64,000 nt of DNA. Origin: Agathobaculum sp. Marseille-P7918 (GTDB lineage: Bacteria > Bacillota > Clostridia > Oscillospirales > Butyricicoccaceae). Of this stretch, positions 56,853 through 64,000 are shown piece after piece; within the stretch, counting starts at the first letter, position 1; every line of letters begins with the position of its first letter. The stretch lies in contig NZ_UYYD01000010.1 of assembly GCF_900625105.1 (NCBI RefSeq), forward strand, positions 1 through 64,000, in the 5' to 3' direction. Made by a program: the position numbers and the translations under genes. A model generated the notes under the pieces. That model did not search any database. It was not told the DNA's origin and saw nothing but the letters and a program-made list of their open reading frames with translations.

Positions 56853-57353
56853 ATGCAGGAGGAAGTGGAAAACAGGACTTTGACGCTGGTAGTCAGCGGC
56901 ACAAAGTTCACCGGGCGTCTGTTTAAGGCCGCCATTTGCAAATATCTTGCCCACCGCAAGGAAAAGATGCTGCAAAAGCAGAGAAGCCGTGATGCGCCTG
57001 TGAAGCCCCAGGGCAAGCAGACGGTGAAACAGCTGATCGGTCAGAACCAGGGTGTTTCCAACATCGAGATTACCGACCCCTCCATCAAGGAATTTGAGAA
57101 AATCGCCCGGAAATATGGTGTGGACTATGCGGTGAAAAAGGACCGCAGCAGTTCCCCACCCAAGTACCTGATTTTTTTCAAAGGCCGGGATGCGGATGCC
57201 CTGACAGCTGCCTTTACCGAATATACCGGCAAAAAGGTAAGAAAGGCAGAGAAATCCGAGCGCCCGTCCGTGCTGGCAAAGCTGAGCCAGTTCAAAGAGT
57301 TGGTGAAGCACGCCGTCGTGGATCGGAACAAGCGAAAGGAGCTGGAACGATGA
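56853..57353 (+). CDS. PcfB family conjugation protein (DUF3801)
   Basis: 166 residues with the PcfB pattern: TGRLFKAAICKYLAH, GKQTVKQLIGQNQGVSNIEI (quoted to 20), FEKIARKYGVDYAVKKD and YLIFFKGRDADALTAAF. PcfB works with the coupling protein and relaxase in DNA transfer. AGGAGG lies before its ATG. It overlaps virD4 by four bases (ATGA), the usual ICE layout. Confidence 0.88.
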   Translation: MQEEVENRTLTLVVSGTKFTGRLFKAAICKYLAHRKEKMLQKQRSRDAPVKPQGKQTVKQLIGQNQGVSNIEITDPSIKEFEKIARKYGVDYAVKKDRSSSPPKYLIFFKGRDADALTAAFTEYTGKKVRKAEKSERPSVLAKLSQFKELVKHAVVDRNKRKELER

Positions 57354-58387
57354 AAAAGCAGCTTGACATCAAAAAGCTCCTTGTTTTGAACCTGCCGTAT
57401 ATTCTGATGGGCTTGTTTGCCACCAACTTCGGTGAAGGATGGCGGATGGCCGTGGGCGCGGACGCTTCGGCAAAAATGCTCTCGTTCTTCTCCACACTGC
57501 CGGAGGCGCTTGCCAGCTGGTGGCCCAGCCTGCACCCGCTGGACCTGCTGGTGGGCCTGTGCTGCGGCGGTGGCCTGCGGCTGGCGGTCTATCTCAAGAG
57601 CAAGAACGCCAAGAAGTACCGGCATGGCATGGAGTACGGCTCCGCCCGCTGGGGAACCCATGAGGATATTGCACCTTATATCGACCCGGTATTCCAGAAC
57701 AATGTGATTCTGACCAAAACCGAGAGCCTGACCATGAACAGTCGCCCCAAGGACCCCAAGACCGCCAGAAACAAAAATGTGCTGGTGATCGGCGGCTCCG
57801 GTTCCGGTAAAACCCGGTTCTGGCTGAAACCGAACCTGATGCAGATGCACTCGTCCTATGTGGTCACAGACCCCAAAGGCACCATCCTGGTGGAGTGCGG
57901 CAAAATGCTTCAGCGCGGTACGCCCAAGCTGGGCAAGGACGGAAAGCCCATGAAGGATAAGCACGGCAAGGTCATCTATGAGCCGTACCGGATTAAGGTC
58001 CTCAATACCATCAACTTCAAGAAATCCATGCACTACAATCCCTTTGCCTACATCCACTCCGAAAAGGACATCTTGAAGTTGGTCACGACGCTCATCGCCA
58101 ACACTAAGGGCGAGGGCAAGGCCGGGGACGATTTCTGGGTCAAAGCCGAGACACTTTTGTACTGCGCCCTCATCGGGTATATCCACTATGAGGCACCGGT
58201 GGAGGAACAAAACTTCTCCACCCTCATCGAGTTCATCAACGCCATGGAGGTCCGGGAGGATGACGAGGAGTTCAAAAACCCCGTGGACCTGATGTTTGAC
58301 GCATTGGAAGCGGAAAAGCCAAACCACTTTGCCGTCCGGCAGTATAAAAAATACAAGCTGGCGGCGGGTGATATATGCTCTAAGTGA
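57350..58387 (+). pseudogene. VirD4-type coupling protein, truncated by insertion
   Basis: 345 residues; family members have roughly 600. Two N-terminal membrane segments (about 10-28 and 55-78) precede the ATPase domain, with Walker A VIGGSGSGKTRFW and YVVTDPKGT. The protein runs normally to YKLAAG and then ends IC-S-K within the terminal palindrome of the next element. The C-terminal ATPase half (second Walker motif, all-alpha domain) is missing here and should lie beyond the nested element. As it stands the coupling protein is not functional unless the insertion excises. Confidence 0.85.
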
Positions 58388-58437
58388 CTTCTTAATCATG
58401 ATTTTGTCATGATTAGTGAAGCAATCACTTAGAGCAT
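58375..58437. repeat. Long palindrome at the left end of the nested element
   Basis: ATGCTCTAAGTGA (58375-58387) pairs with TCACTTAGAGCAT (58425-58437). Inside it CTTC/GAAG and TTAATCATGA/TCATGATTAG (one mismatch) pair too, leaving a five-base loop. It lies exactly where virD4 homology stops and 22 bases before the recombinase start. It may be an attachment end, a recombinase binding site, or a terminator. Confidence 0.8.
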
Positions 58438-58459
58438 TTTTGTTTCAGGAGGTACAGCT

Positions 58460-60340
58460 ATGAGAAACGAAAAAATCACCCCACTGTACGAGCGCCTGAG
58501 CCGGGACGATGAGTTACAGGGCGAGAGCAATTCCATATCCAACCAAAAACAGATGTTAGAGGATTTTGCTCGCCGGAACGGGCTGCCCAACCCTACGCAC
58601 TTTACTGATGATGGTATCTCAGGCACTCGTTTTGACCGCCCCGGATTTTTGGCGATGATGGAGGAAGTGGAGGCAGGGCGCGTAGAGGCAATCGTCATCA
58701 AGGACATGAGCCGGTTGGGGCGCGACTATCTGAAGGTTGGTCAGGTCATGGAGGTTTTGCGGCAGCGTGGTGTTCGTCTGATCGCCATTAACGACGGTGT
58801 GGACAGTCTGAAAGGCGATGACGATTTTACCCCGTTCCGCAACATCATGAATGAATTTTATGCCCGTGATACCAGCCGGAAAATCCGTTCTGTGTTCAAG
58901 TCAAAAGGCATGAGTGGCAAGCACCTGACCGGCACCGTGATTTACGGCTATTTGTGGGACGAAAAACGGGAGCATTGGCTGGTAGATGAAGAAGCCGCCG
59001 AAGTGGTACGCCGTATCTTCTCTCTCACGCTGGAGGGATATGGGCCTTATCAGATTGCTTGTAAACTATCCACAGACCGGATTGAAATTCCTGTCGTACA
59101 CCTTGCCCGCTTCAATGAGGGTGTGAACCGTTCAAAGCCGGTCAAAGACCCGTATGGATGGGGATCATCTACCATCGTGAACATTTTGAAAAAACGAGAG
59201 TATTTGGGACACACCATCAATTTCAAGACCCGCAAGCACTTTAAGGACAAGAAAAGCCACTATGTTTCTGAGGACGAGTGGACGATCTTTGAGAATACCC
59301 ATGAAGCCATTATCGACCAGCAGACCTTTGATTTGGTGCAGAAAATCCGTAGCAATGTACGGCGTTATCCAAACGGCTGGGGCGAAGCGGCTCCCCTCAC
59401 AGGCTTACTCTATTGTGCCGATTGTGGCGGCAAGATGTATGTCCACCGCACCAACAATGGCAAGCGGATTTCTCAATATACCTGTTCCAATTATACCAAA
59501 GTTCCGTGTGGGACACTATGCCTTACACAACACCGTATCAATGAGAGTGCTGTTCTGACATTGGTTTCCGACACACTCCGGGCTATCGCTGAATATTCCA
59601 GAAATGACCGGACGGAATTTATTCACACTGTTCAGGAAACGCAGGTTGCCCAACAGAGTGCCGATATAGCGAAAAAGCGCAGGCGTCTGGCCGCTGCTCA
59701 AAAGAGAGCCGGAGAACTGGAAAAACTGATTTGCAAAATCTATGAGGACAACGCCCTCGGCAAACTGCCGGATGCACGATATAGGGCGCTTGATGCACAG
59801 TATGCCAAAGAGCAGGACACACTTGAGATTGAAATTGTGGAGCTGGAAAAGGCTGTTACCGGCTATGAACAGAGCCAGAAATCAGCGGAGAAATTTATAG
59901 CCCTGATTGATAAGTACGAGAATTTTGACACGCTGACAAATACCATGCTCAACGAGTTTGTAGAGAAAATCCTTGTCCATGAACGCGCCCGAAAAGGCAG
60001 CCAGGACACCACGCAGGAAATTGAAATCTACTTCAATTTTTTAGGACGCTATATCCCACCATCCTTACAGCCGGTTCCTTTAACCCCGGAGGAACAGGAA
60101 GAACTGCGGAAAAAAGAAGAACGCAAGGACAGGCTTCATCAGAATTATTTGAAGCGGAAAGCCAGCGGCGCACAAAAACGGTATGAGGACAAAATTAAGG
60201 CAAAGAAAAAAGCGGAAATGGACGCTAAGAAAGCCCTGATCCGGGCTGAGGATATGAAAAAAGGTGTTTTTTCTACTGTCGGGCAGCTGCCAAAAGAAGA
60301 ACCGCGCAAAGGCAGCATAGCAGCCAGCGCAGCAGTCTAA
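58460..60340 (+). CDS. Large serine recombinase (Tn4451 TnpX-like)
   Basis: 626 residues. The resolvase domain (about 5-150) has YERLSRDDE (catalytic Ser), DDGISGTRFDRPGF and IVIKDMSRLGRDYL. A recombinase domain (about 170-285, YGYLWDEKREHW, ILKKREYLGHTI) and a zinc ribbon (YCADCGGKMY ... YTCSNY) follow. Then come a coiled coil and a DUF4368-like C-terminus with a highly charged tail. AGGAGG precedes the ATG. It would excise and insert the element via a circle. Confidence 0.92.
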   Translation: MRNEKITPLYERLSRDDELQGESNSISNQKQMLEDFARRNGLPNPTHFTDDGISGTRFDRPGFLAMMEEVEAGRVEAIVIKDMSRLGRDYLKVGQVMEVLRQRGVRLIAINDGVDSLKGDDDFTPFRNIMNEFYARDTSRKIRSVFKSKGMSGKHLTGTVIYGYLWDEKREHWLVDEEAAEVVRRIFSLTLEGYGPYQIACKLSTDRIEIPVVHLARFNEGVNRSKPVKDPYGWGSSTIVNILKKREYLGHTINFKTRKHFKDKKSHYVSEDEWTIFENTHEAIIDQQTFDLVQKIRSNVRRYPNGWGEAAPLTGLLYCADCGGKMYVHRTNNGKRISQYTCSNYTKVPCGTLCLTQHRINESAVLTLVSDTLRAIAEYSRNDRTEFIHTVQETQVAQQSADIAKKRRRLAAAQKRAGELEKLICKIYEDNALGKLPDARYRALDAQYAKEQDTLEIEIVELEKAVTGYEQSQKSAEKFIALIDKYENFDTLTNTMLNEFVEKILVHERARKGSQDTTQEIEIYFNFLGRYIPPSLQPVPLTPEEQEELRKKEERKDRLHQNYLKRKASGAQKRYEDKIKAKKKAEMDAKKALIRAEDMKKGVFSTVGQLPKEEPRKGSIAASAAV

Positions 60341-60366
60341 TCATCACGGAGCAAAGGAGAATGAAT

Positions 60367-60720
60367 ATGAGTAAGTTGACTTACATTCGTTGTGGAGATT
60401 ATGATATACCCAACCTAAAACTTTCTGAACAGCCGGAAACTTCTATCGGCAAGTACGGCAGGATGCGAAAATCCTACTTGAAGGAACATCGCCCCATTCT
60501 CTACAACCAACTGCTGATGAGCGAGAAGCTGTATCCGCACCTGTTAGAGATTGACCGGACAGCGCAGGAGCGTATGGACACCATGTTACCTCACATGATG
60601 GAGGCTACGGGTGTCACTGAGGAACTGAAAGCCTGTGATCCTATGCGTTGGGTGGGGCTGATGAACACATTAACGGCACAGATTGAGGAAATTTTAATCA
60701 GGGAACTGATTTGCAGCTGA
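60367..60720 (+). CDS. tnpV: Transposon-encoded protein TnpV
   Basis: 117 residues from the ATG at 60367, seven bases after AAAGGAG. YIRCGDYDIPNL, GKYGRMRKSYLKEHRP, YNQLLMSEKLYPHLLEIDR and MTAQIEEI-type end (LTAQIEEIL) are TnpV features (PF14198). It is a small helical protein of unknown role found next to the recombinase of Tn4451-like transposons. Confidence 0.87.
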   Translation: MSKLTYIRCGDYDIPNLKLSEQPETSIGKYGRMRKSYLKEHRPILYNQLLMSEKLYPHLLEIDRTAQERMDTMLPHMMEATGVTEELKACDPMRWVGLMNTLTAQIEEILIRELICS

Positions 60721-60736
60721 ATGGGAGGTGCGGGAA

Positions 60737-61036
60737 ATGCTGACCTTTGAAAAGGTTTTGAAAGTGTTTCAGGCATATCTGGATGATGATCCTCTGTATG
60801 AGGTGGTTCAGACCAGTCATGGTTATACATTGATGGCATGGGAACCCCACCGGAATGACTGGTACAGCGCCGAAATACAGAAAACCCCGGAGGATTTACG
60901 GAACGCTTTGTTGGGTACATACGCTAACTTTCTGGAAGATAAGATTACCGGAAATGACCGCGACCTGACTGTGACAGAAACCGCAGAAATCCAGCAGAGG
61001 TGCCGGGAACTTTGGGAAAAGTGCCGGGAAACTTGA
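60737..61036 (+). CDS. Small conserved transposon protein
   Basis: 99 residues from the ATG at 60737, with GGGAGGTG upstream. LTFEKVLKVFQAYLDDDP, VVQTSHGYTLMAWEPHRND (quoted in part) and an acidic/basic C-terminal helix. Proteins of this type accompany tnpV; no function is known to me. It is convergent with the XRE regulator gene. Confidence 0.65.
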   Translation: MLTFEKVLKVFQAYLDDDPLYEVVQTSHGYTLMAWEPHRNDWYSAEIQKTPEDLRNALLGTYANFLEDKITGNDRDLTVTETAEIQQRCRELWEKCRET

Positions 61037-61063
61037 TATAGAAACGCCAGAAGGAGGCCGCGA

Positions 61064-61432
61064 TTATGCGTCCTCCTTCTGCTTCGCAGTCTGTTCCATT
61101 TTGAGCGCCCCGTCTATGGCACCTTCGATAATCGGCAGGTATTCTTCAGGGCAAAGCTTCAGCTTGTGGCTGACCCGTTGCCGCTGTTCGCTTTCTTCCC
61201 GCATGATCTCCGGGTTAAAATATCGCTCTACGGGAAGTCCGCAGACCTTAATCAACTGGATCATCACAGGCAGGCTCGGAATCGCACCTTGATTCTCAAT
61301 GTTGGCAAGATACCGCCATTCAATCCCAACCATTTCTGCCAATGTTTTTCGTGCCAGACGCTTTGCCTCTCGTGCGGCTTTGACATCTGCGCCGAAGGTT
61401 TCAAAACCGGGACAATCTTCAACTTTCGCCAT
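61064..61432 (-). CDS. XRE family transcriptional regulator
   Basis: 122 residues. A helix-turn-helix lies at about 28-60 (RKTLAEMVGIEWRYLANIEN, then PSLPVMIQLIKVCGLPVERYF). The C-terminus is Gln/Glu-rich and probably mediates dimerisation. It likely controls the element; it is divergent from the small HTH gene and two copies of an 11-base repeat lie between them. Confidence 0.85.
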   Translation of the reverse strand: MAKVEDCPGFETFGADVKAAREAKRLARKTLAEMVGIEWRYLANIENQGAIPSLPVMIQLIKVCGLPVERYFNPEIMREESEQRQRVSHKLKLCPEEYLPIIEGAIDGALKMEQTAKQKEDA

Positions 61433-61454
61433 ATAACATCACCCAGTTACATTG

Positions 61455-61518
61455 TATAATTCATACTTTGCCCGTGTAATGTTGCCATATGCAGTTTGAT
61501 TGAAGTTTATAATTCATA
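61455..61518. repeat. Paired TATAATTCATA operator-like repeats
   Basis: TATAATTCATA occurs at 61455-61465 and again at 61508-61518, between the divergent XRE and HTH genes. A likely binding site for the XRE regulator. Confidence 0.5.
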
Positions 61519-61527
61519 TTTCGTTTC

Positions 61528-61556
61528 TTGCATTGTTCGAGAAAGAGAACTATAAT
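61528..61556 (+). promoter_or_regulatory. Promoter of the HTH/response regulator operon
   Basis: TTGCAT (61528-61533) and TATAAT (61551-61556), spacer 17; GGAGG precedes the ATG at 61577. Confidence 0.75.
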
Positions 61557-61576
61557 ATATCCTGTGGAGGTGCGAA

Positions 61577-61756
61577 ATGGACTATATGACATTGAAAGAG
61601 GCCGCCGAAAAGTGGGGCGTGACACCTCGTAGGGTAAATTATTATTGTGCCGGTGGGCGTATCCCCGGTGCTGTGAAGATGGCCGGTGTCTGGCTGATAC
61701 CAAAAGAGACAGAAAAACCGCGTGACAGGAGAACAAGAGATGGAAAACAGCTTTAG
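61577..61756 (+). CDS. Small helix-turn-helix protein (excisionase/MerR-like)
   Basis: 59 residues: MTLKEAAEKWGVTPRRVNYY is a MerR/excisionase-type helix-turn-helix, followed by a wing (GRIPGAVKMAGVWLIP) and a basic tail. Such proteins recur in clostridial mobile elements as directionality factors or regulators. It overlaps the response regulator gene by 17 bases, so the two are co-expressed. Confidence 0.75.
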   Translation: MDYMTLKEAAEKWGVTPRRVNYYCAGGRIPGAVKMAGVWLIPKETEKPRDRRTRDGKQL

Positions 61757-62432
61757 TATTTTAATTATTGAAGATGACGTACTGCTAAACGATATGACTA
61801 AGCGGCTTTTAACCCAACATGGATATTGCGTAACTTCTGCCTATTCTGGAAGTGAGGCACTTCTATTGATTGAAAAAAGCAGCTTTGACTTGATTTTACT
61901 TGATCTGATGCTTCCCGGCATACCGGGCGAGATAGTATTGGACAAGATAAAGAGCATGATGGATATTCCGATTATCGGTGTGTCCGCTAAAACGGATATA
62001 GACAGCAAAGTGAACCTCATACGAAACGGTGCAGATGATTACATCACAAAGCCATTCGACAATCAAGAGCTGCTGGTGCGGATTGAAGCAGTGCTCCGGC
62101 GCTTTCAGAAGTCTACCACCCCCAACAATAGCAAAATACTTCGATTTAAGGACTTGTCCCTTGATACAGAAGCTATGGAGGCTAAAATCAGGAATACCCC
62201 CATTACTTTGACACGGTATGAATACCTGATTTTGCAACTTCTGATGTCCTCGCCCTCAAAGGTATTCACAAAGAACAATATTTTTGAAAGCGTGTGGAAT
62301 GAAAATTTTATCGGGGACGATAATGCAATCAATGTCCACATTGGAAATCTCCGCAAGAAGTTTGCCAAAGTCAATCCAGAGGAAAAGTATATTCAGACGG
62401 TTTGGGGCCTCGGTTTCAAAATGCAGGGCTAA
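61740..62432 (+). CDS. Response regulator, OmpR family, in the nested element
   Basis: 230 residues from the ATG at 61740, with AGGAG upstream. The receiver is intact: ILIIEDD, LILLDLMLPG (phospho-Asp), IGVSAKT, YITKPF. The winged-helix domain has LTRYEYLILQLL, NVHIGNLRKKF and TVWGLGFKM. It is followed by an ABC transporter; the kinase is not in the window and may lie after the permease. This layout resembles regulator-transporter cassettes for peptide antibiotics. Confidence 0.88.
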   Translation: MENSFSILIIEDDVLLNDMTKRLLTQHGYCVTSAYSGSEALLLIEKSSFDLILLDLMLPGIPGEIVLDKIKSMMDIPIIGVSAKTDIDSKVNLIRNGADDYITKPFDNQELLVRIEAVLRRFQKSTTPNNSKILRFKDLSLDTEAMEAKIRNTPITLTRYEYLILQLLMSSPSKVFTKNNIFESVWNENFIGDDNAINVHIGNLRKKFAKVNPEEKYIQTVWGLGFKMQG

Positions 62433-62505
62433 CCCTTAGAGAAATCTTATGAAGTTTGCACACCAGTCTGCTACAATAAGACAGCATGGAAAGGGGATGA
62501 TTATT

Positions 62506-63414
62506 TTGGAGACTGCTTTGGAAACAGCTGGGTTGACCTATGTTTTCCCGGATGGAAACGGAATTAAAAATATCGCGTTTCAGGTAAAACGCGGAGAAAT
62601 CTATGCACTGTATGGCGGCCATAACGCCGGGAAATCTGTACTGTTGCAAACCATTATAGGTACACTTAAACCTCAAGCTGGTACGCTCAAATTATTTGGC
62701 AATATAGACTATCAGAAGGAGCGCCGCCGGATTGGGTTTGTACCACAAAAGCCTGTGACAATCGGCTCTCTGTCACCTGCTGATATGTTGCGTTATTTTT
62801 CTTCCGTTTTTGGAACCGCAGAAATCCATATTTTAGATATACTGCATTTGAACCTGAAAGAGAAAAAGGCGGTACGGCGATTGCCATTATCGACCCAGCG
62901 TTTAGTGAATTTGGCTGTTGCCCTTTTTGGAAATCCAGATATGATAATTTTGGACGATCCTTGTTCCGGGCTAGATAAGGGAGAATGTGAACACCTGCTT
63001 TCTGTTCTGAACTATCTGCATGAAATCAACCATACCACACTTTTAATCTCTGGACAGGATTATACGCTGCTTTCCCGGCTTGCATCCAAATATGGCGTGA
63101 TGGCAGATGGCAAGCTGCTTTGTGAGCTTACGGCTGGGGAATTGAAAGAGAGCTGCCAGCGGTGCATAAAGATAAGAACTCCACAATTAGAACGGGCTAT
63201 TACGATTTTAAGCCAGCAGTTCCCGGATTTTGAAGTGTTGGGTCATGACCTGATTAGAATTTTTCATTGTAATGAGCAATCCGGGGAAATCAATACGCTG
63301 CTGGTTCATTCCGGGATAGAGGTATCAGAAATCTGGCTTGCCGGTATGGAGCCGACCGACTATCTTTTGAAAATGACAGGAGGTGCAAAGAGTGATTCAG
63401 ACGATGCAAAGTGA
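62506..63414 (+). CDS. ABC transporter ATP-binding protein
   Basis: About 302 residues. Walker A is GGHNAGKSVLL, Walker B MIILDDPCSGLD. The ABC signature is degenerate (LSTQR in place of LSGGQ). The C-terminal part after about residue 215 is an extra domain (IKIRTPQLERAITIL). The TTG at 62506 is preferred because AAGGGG lies nine bases before it; the ATG at 62497 directly abuts that site, and 62449 is a longer alternative. It overlaps the permease gene and forms an ABC-2 exporter with it. Confidence 0.85.
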   Translation: METALETAGLTYVFPDGNGIKNIAFQVKRGEIYALYGGHNAGKSVLLQTIIGTLKPQAGTLKLFGNIDYQKERRRIGFVPQKPVTIGSLSPADMLRYFSSVFGTAEIHILDILHLNLKEKKAVRRLPLSTQRLVNLAVALFGNPDMIILDDPCSGLDKGECEHLLSVLNYLHEINHTTLLISGQDYTLLSRLASKYGVMADGKLLCELTAGELKESCQRCIKIRTPQLERAITILSQQFPDFEVLGHDLIRIFHCNEQSGEINTLLVHSGIEVSEIWLAGMEPTDYLLKMTGGAKSDSDDAK

Positions 63415-64000
63415 GTTGTTCCGTATCCGCAAAAGCCGCCTGTTTTGGGCCTGCCTCGTATTGGCTGCGTTTTTTGTCTTTGCGCTTGCCCTGACCTTTT
63501 ATCACAATTCGGTAAATGGTATGCTTCCGGTTATATCACTGGTTTCGTTCACGGAGTTTCTGTTTTCAGATTACAGTCTGATTTTTCCATTGACGCTCTT
63601 TTTGTGCCTGTACTTTACAGAAGATTTTCATACCGGCACATACAGTATCACACTTTCTAAAGGTACAAGCAGAGTACACCTATTCTTTGGAAAACTGCTG
63701 GCCTCATGGGGTGGCGTTTTATTTTTTCTGTTTGTATGCTTTGGTGTTGCGTATTTGTCAATTCTGATGATGGGAGCATCCCGGTATGACATAGAGTATT
63801 CGTTTTCTGCAATCGGAGTCTTTCTTTTGTTTCAATGCCTGTGCTTTTTAGGTTACACTGCATTTCTCAATTTGTTAAGTTACCTGCTCCGGCATCGGAT
63901 CATTGTTACGATTACCGCATTTTTTATGCTGGGGGTTTTGTATTTATATCTCACAAAGATAAGTACAGCACTGGATATGGATTATTCGCTCTACAAGTAT
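63392..64000 (+). CDS. ABC-2 type transporter permease, partial
   Basis: The frame opens at a GTG at 63392 with AGGAGGTG six bases upstream and is still open at the window edge (203 residues seen). It starts MQTMQSELFRI-like (VIQTMQSELFRIRKSR), then hydrophobic segments near residues 17-36, 45-70, 105-125, 140-165 and 175-190. Between them is YFTEDFHTGTYSITLSKGTS, a segment often seen in ABC-2 permeases. It overlaps the ATPase gene by 23 bases. Confidence 0.8.
   Translation, partial: MIQTMQSELFRIRKSRLFWACLVLAAFFVFALALTFYHNSVNGMLPVISLVSFTEFLFSDYSLIFPLTLFLCLYFTEDFHTGTYSITLSKGTSRVHLFFGKLLASWGGVLFFLFVCFGVAYLSILMMGASRYDIEYSFSAIGVFLLFQCLCFLGYTAFLNLLSYLLRHRIIVTITAFFMLGVLYLYLTKISTALDMDYSLYKY

Larger units (their letters stand above)
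52720..64000. mobile_element. Integrative conjugative element (Tn1549-like), left part
   Basis: From just after the rpsI terminator the content changes to ICE genes: parA, parB, DUF5720, RepA-like, DUF4406-like, pcfB and virD4, in the order seen in Tn1549-type elements of gut Firmicutes. Repeats resembling integrase arm sites mark the left end. The right end, integrase and most of the transfer genes lie beyond the window. A second element interrupts virD4 at about 58375. Confidence 0.8.
58375..64000. mobile_element. Nested serine-recombinase element inserted in virD4
   Basis: It begins where virD4 is interrupted and carries a large serine recombinase, tnpV, a small gene, two DNA-binding regulators, a response regulator and an ABC transporter. 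The base composition is visibly AT-richer than the host ICE and the chromosome. The right end is outside the window. The recombinase gene plus tnpV points to a Tn4451-like transposon. Confidence 0.75.

Noticed and set aside
1-64000. tRNA, rRNA genes and CRISPR arrays
   Set aside because: None could be seen on either strand when reading intergenic regions.

Overview
The window looks like chromosomal DNA of a GC-rich, spore-forming, gut-type Clostridia bacterium (Bacillota, most like Oscillospirales/Butyricicoccaceae). The clues are spore-coat cotJ genes, an SLH-domain surface protein, the TlpA / CD1871A-type CXXC / 4Fe-4S cassette, the VTC / DUF4956 / Cthe_2159 cassette with its two-component system, a tandem PurF pair and a split PurH route. 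The genus is inferred from gene content only; no rRNA or tRNA gene is visible.

Layout. 1-2250: right end of a prophage (CmpB-like membrane protein, holin, two-domain endolysin). It abuts a 34-codon remnant of cotJC, so the phage appears to sit inside the cotJABC spore-coat operon (cotJB and cotJA follow, minus strand). 2.9-4.5 kb: UPF0340 protein, HAD hydrolase, TSCPD protein. 4.5-7 kb (minus): Sfp-type phosphopantetheinyl transferase and a thiol-redox/Fe-S membrane cassette. 7-12.7 kb (minus): Cthe_2159 lipoprotein, DUF4956, VTC-domain protein, histidine kinase and response regulator, with matching direct-repeat operators before both transcription units. 12.9-17.4 kb: DUF6514, sigma factor with DUF4367 partner, secreted protein, small alarmone synthetase, RmuC, a 34-aa ORF. 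17.4-23.9 kb: degenerate response regulator divergent from a MacAB/YknXYZ-like efflux operon and an SLH protein. 24-28.5 kb: YbaK deacylase, unknown protein, YqeG phosphatase, TIM-barrel protein, AroQ, M24 peptidase, HPr-like protein without the active-site His. 28.8-33.8 kb (minus): ECF sigma/anti-sigma pair, archaeal-type AspRS, polysaccharide flippase. 33.9-37.4 kb: a GT4-CsaB fusion and a second glycosyltransferase, probably for pyruvylated wall polysaccharide that anchors SLH proteins.

37.4-48.5 kb is a long purine operon: leader ORF plus attenuator-like terminator, purE, purC, purF, a Cys-less purF paralogue, purM, purN, PurO-type IMP cyclohydrolase, AICAR formyltransferase, two unknown membrane proteins, purD and an unknown protein. 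48.6-51.5 kb (minus): class III fructose-bisphosphatase and a TtcA-like protein. 51.7-52.7 kb: rplM-rpsI.

From just after rpsI to the end lies an integrative conjugative element of the Tn1549-like type (parA, parB, DUF5720, RepA-like, DUF4406-like, pcfB, virD4). Its virD4 coupling-protein gene is cut off by a second, AT-richer element with a large serine recombinase, TnpV, two DNA-binding regulators, a response regulator and an ABC transporter that runs off the window. The window thus has two genes, cotJC and virD4, that are split by potentially excisable elements.
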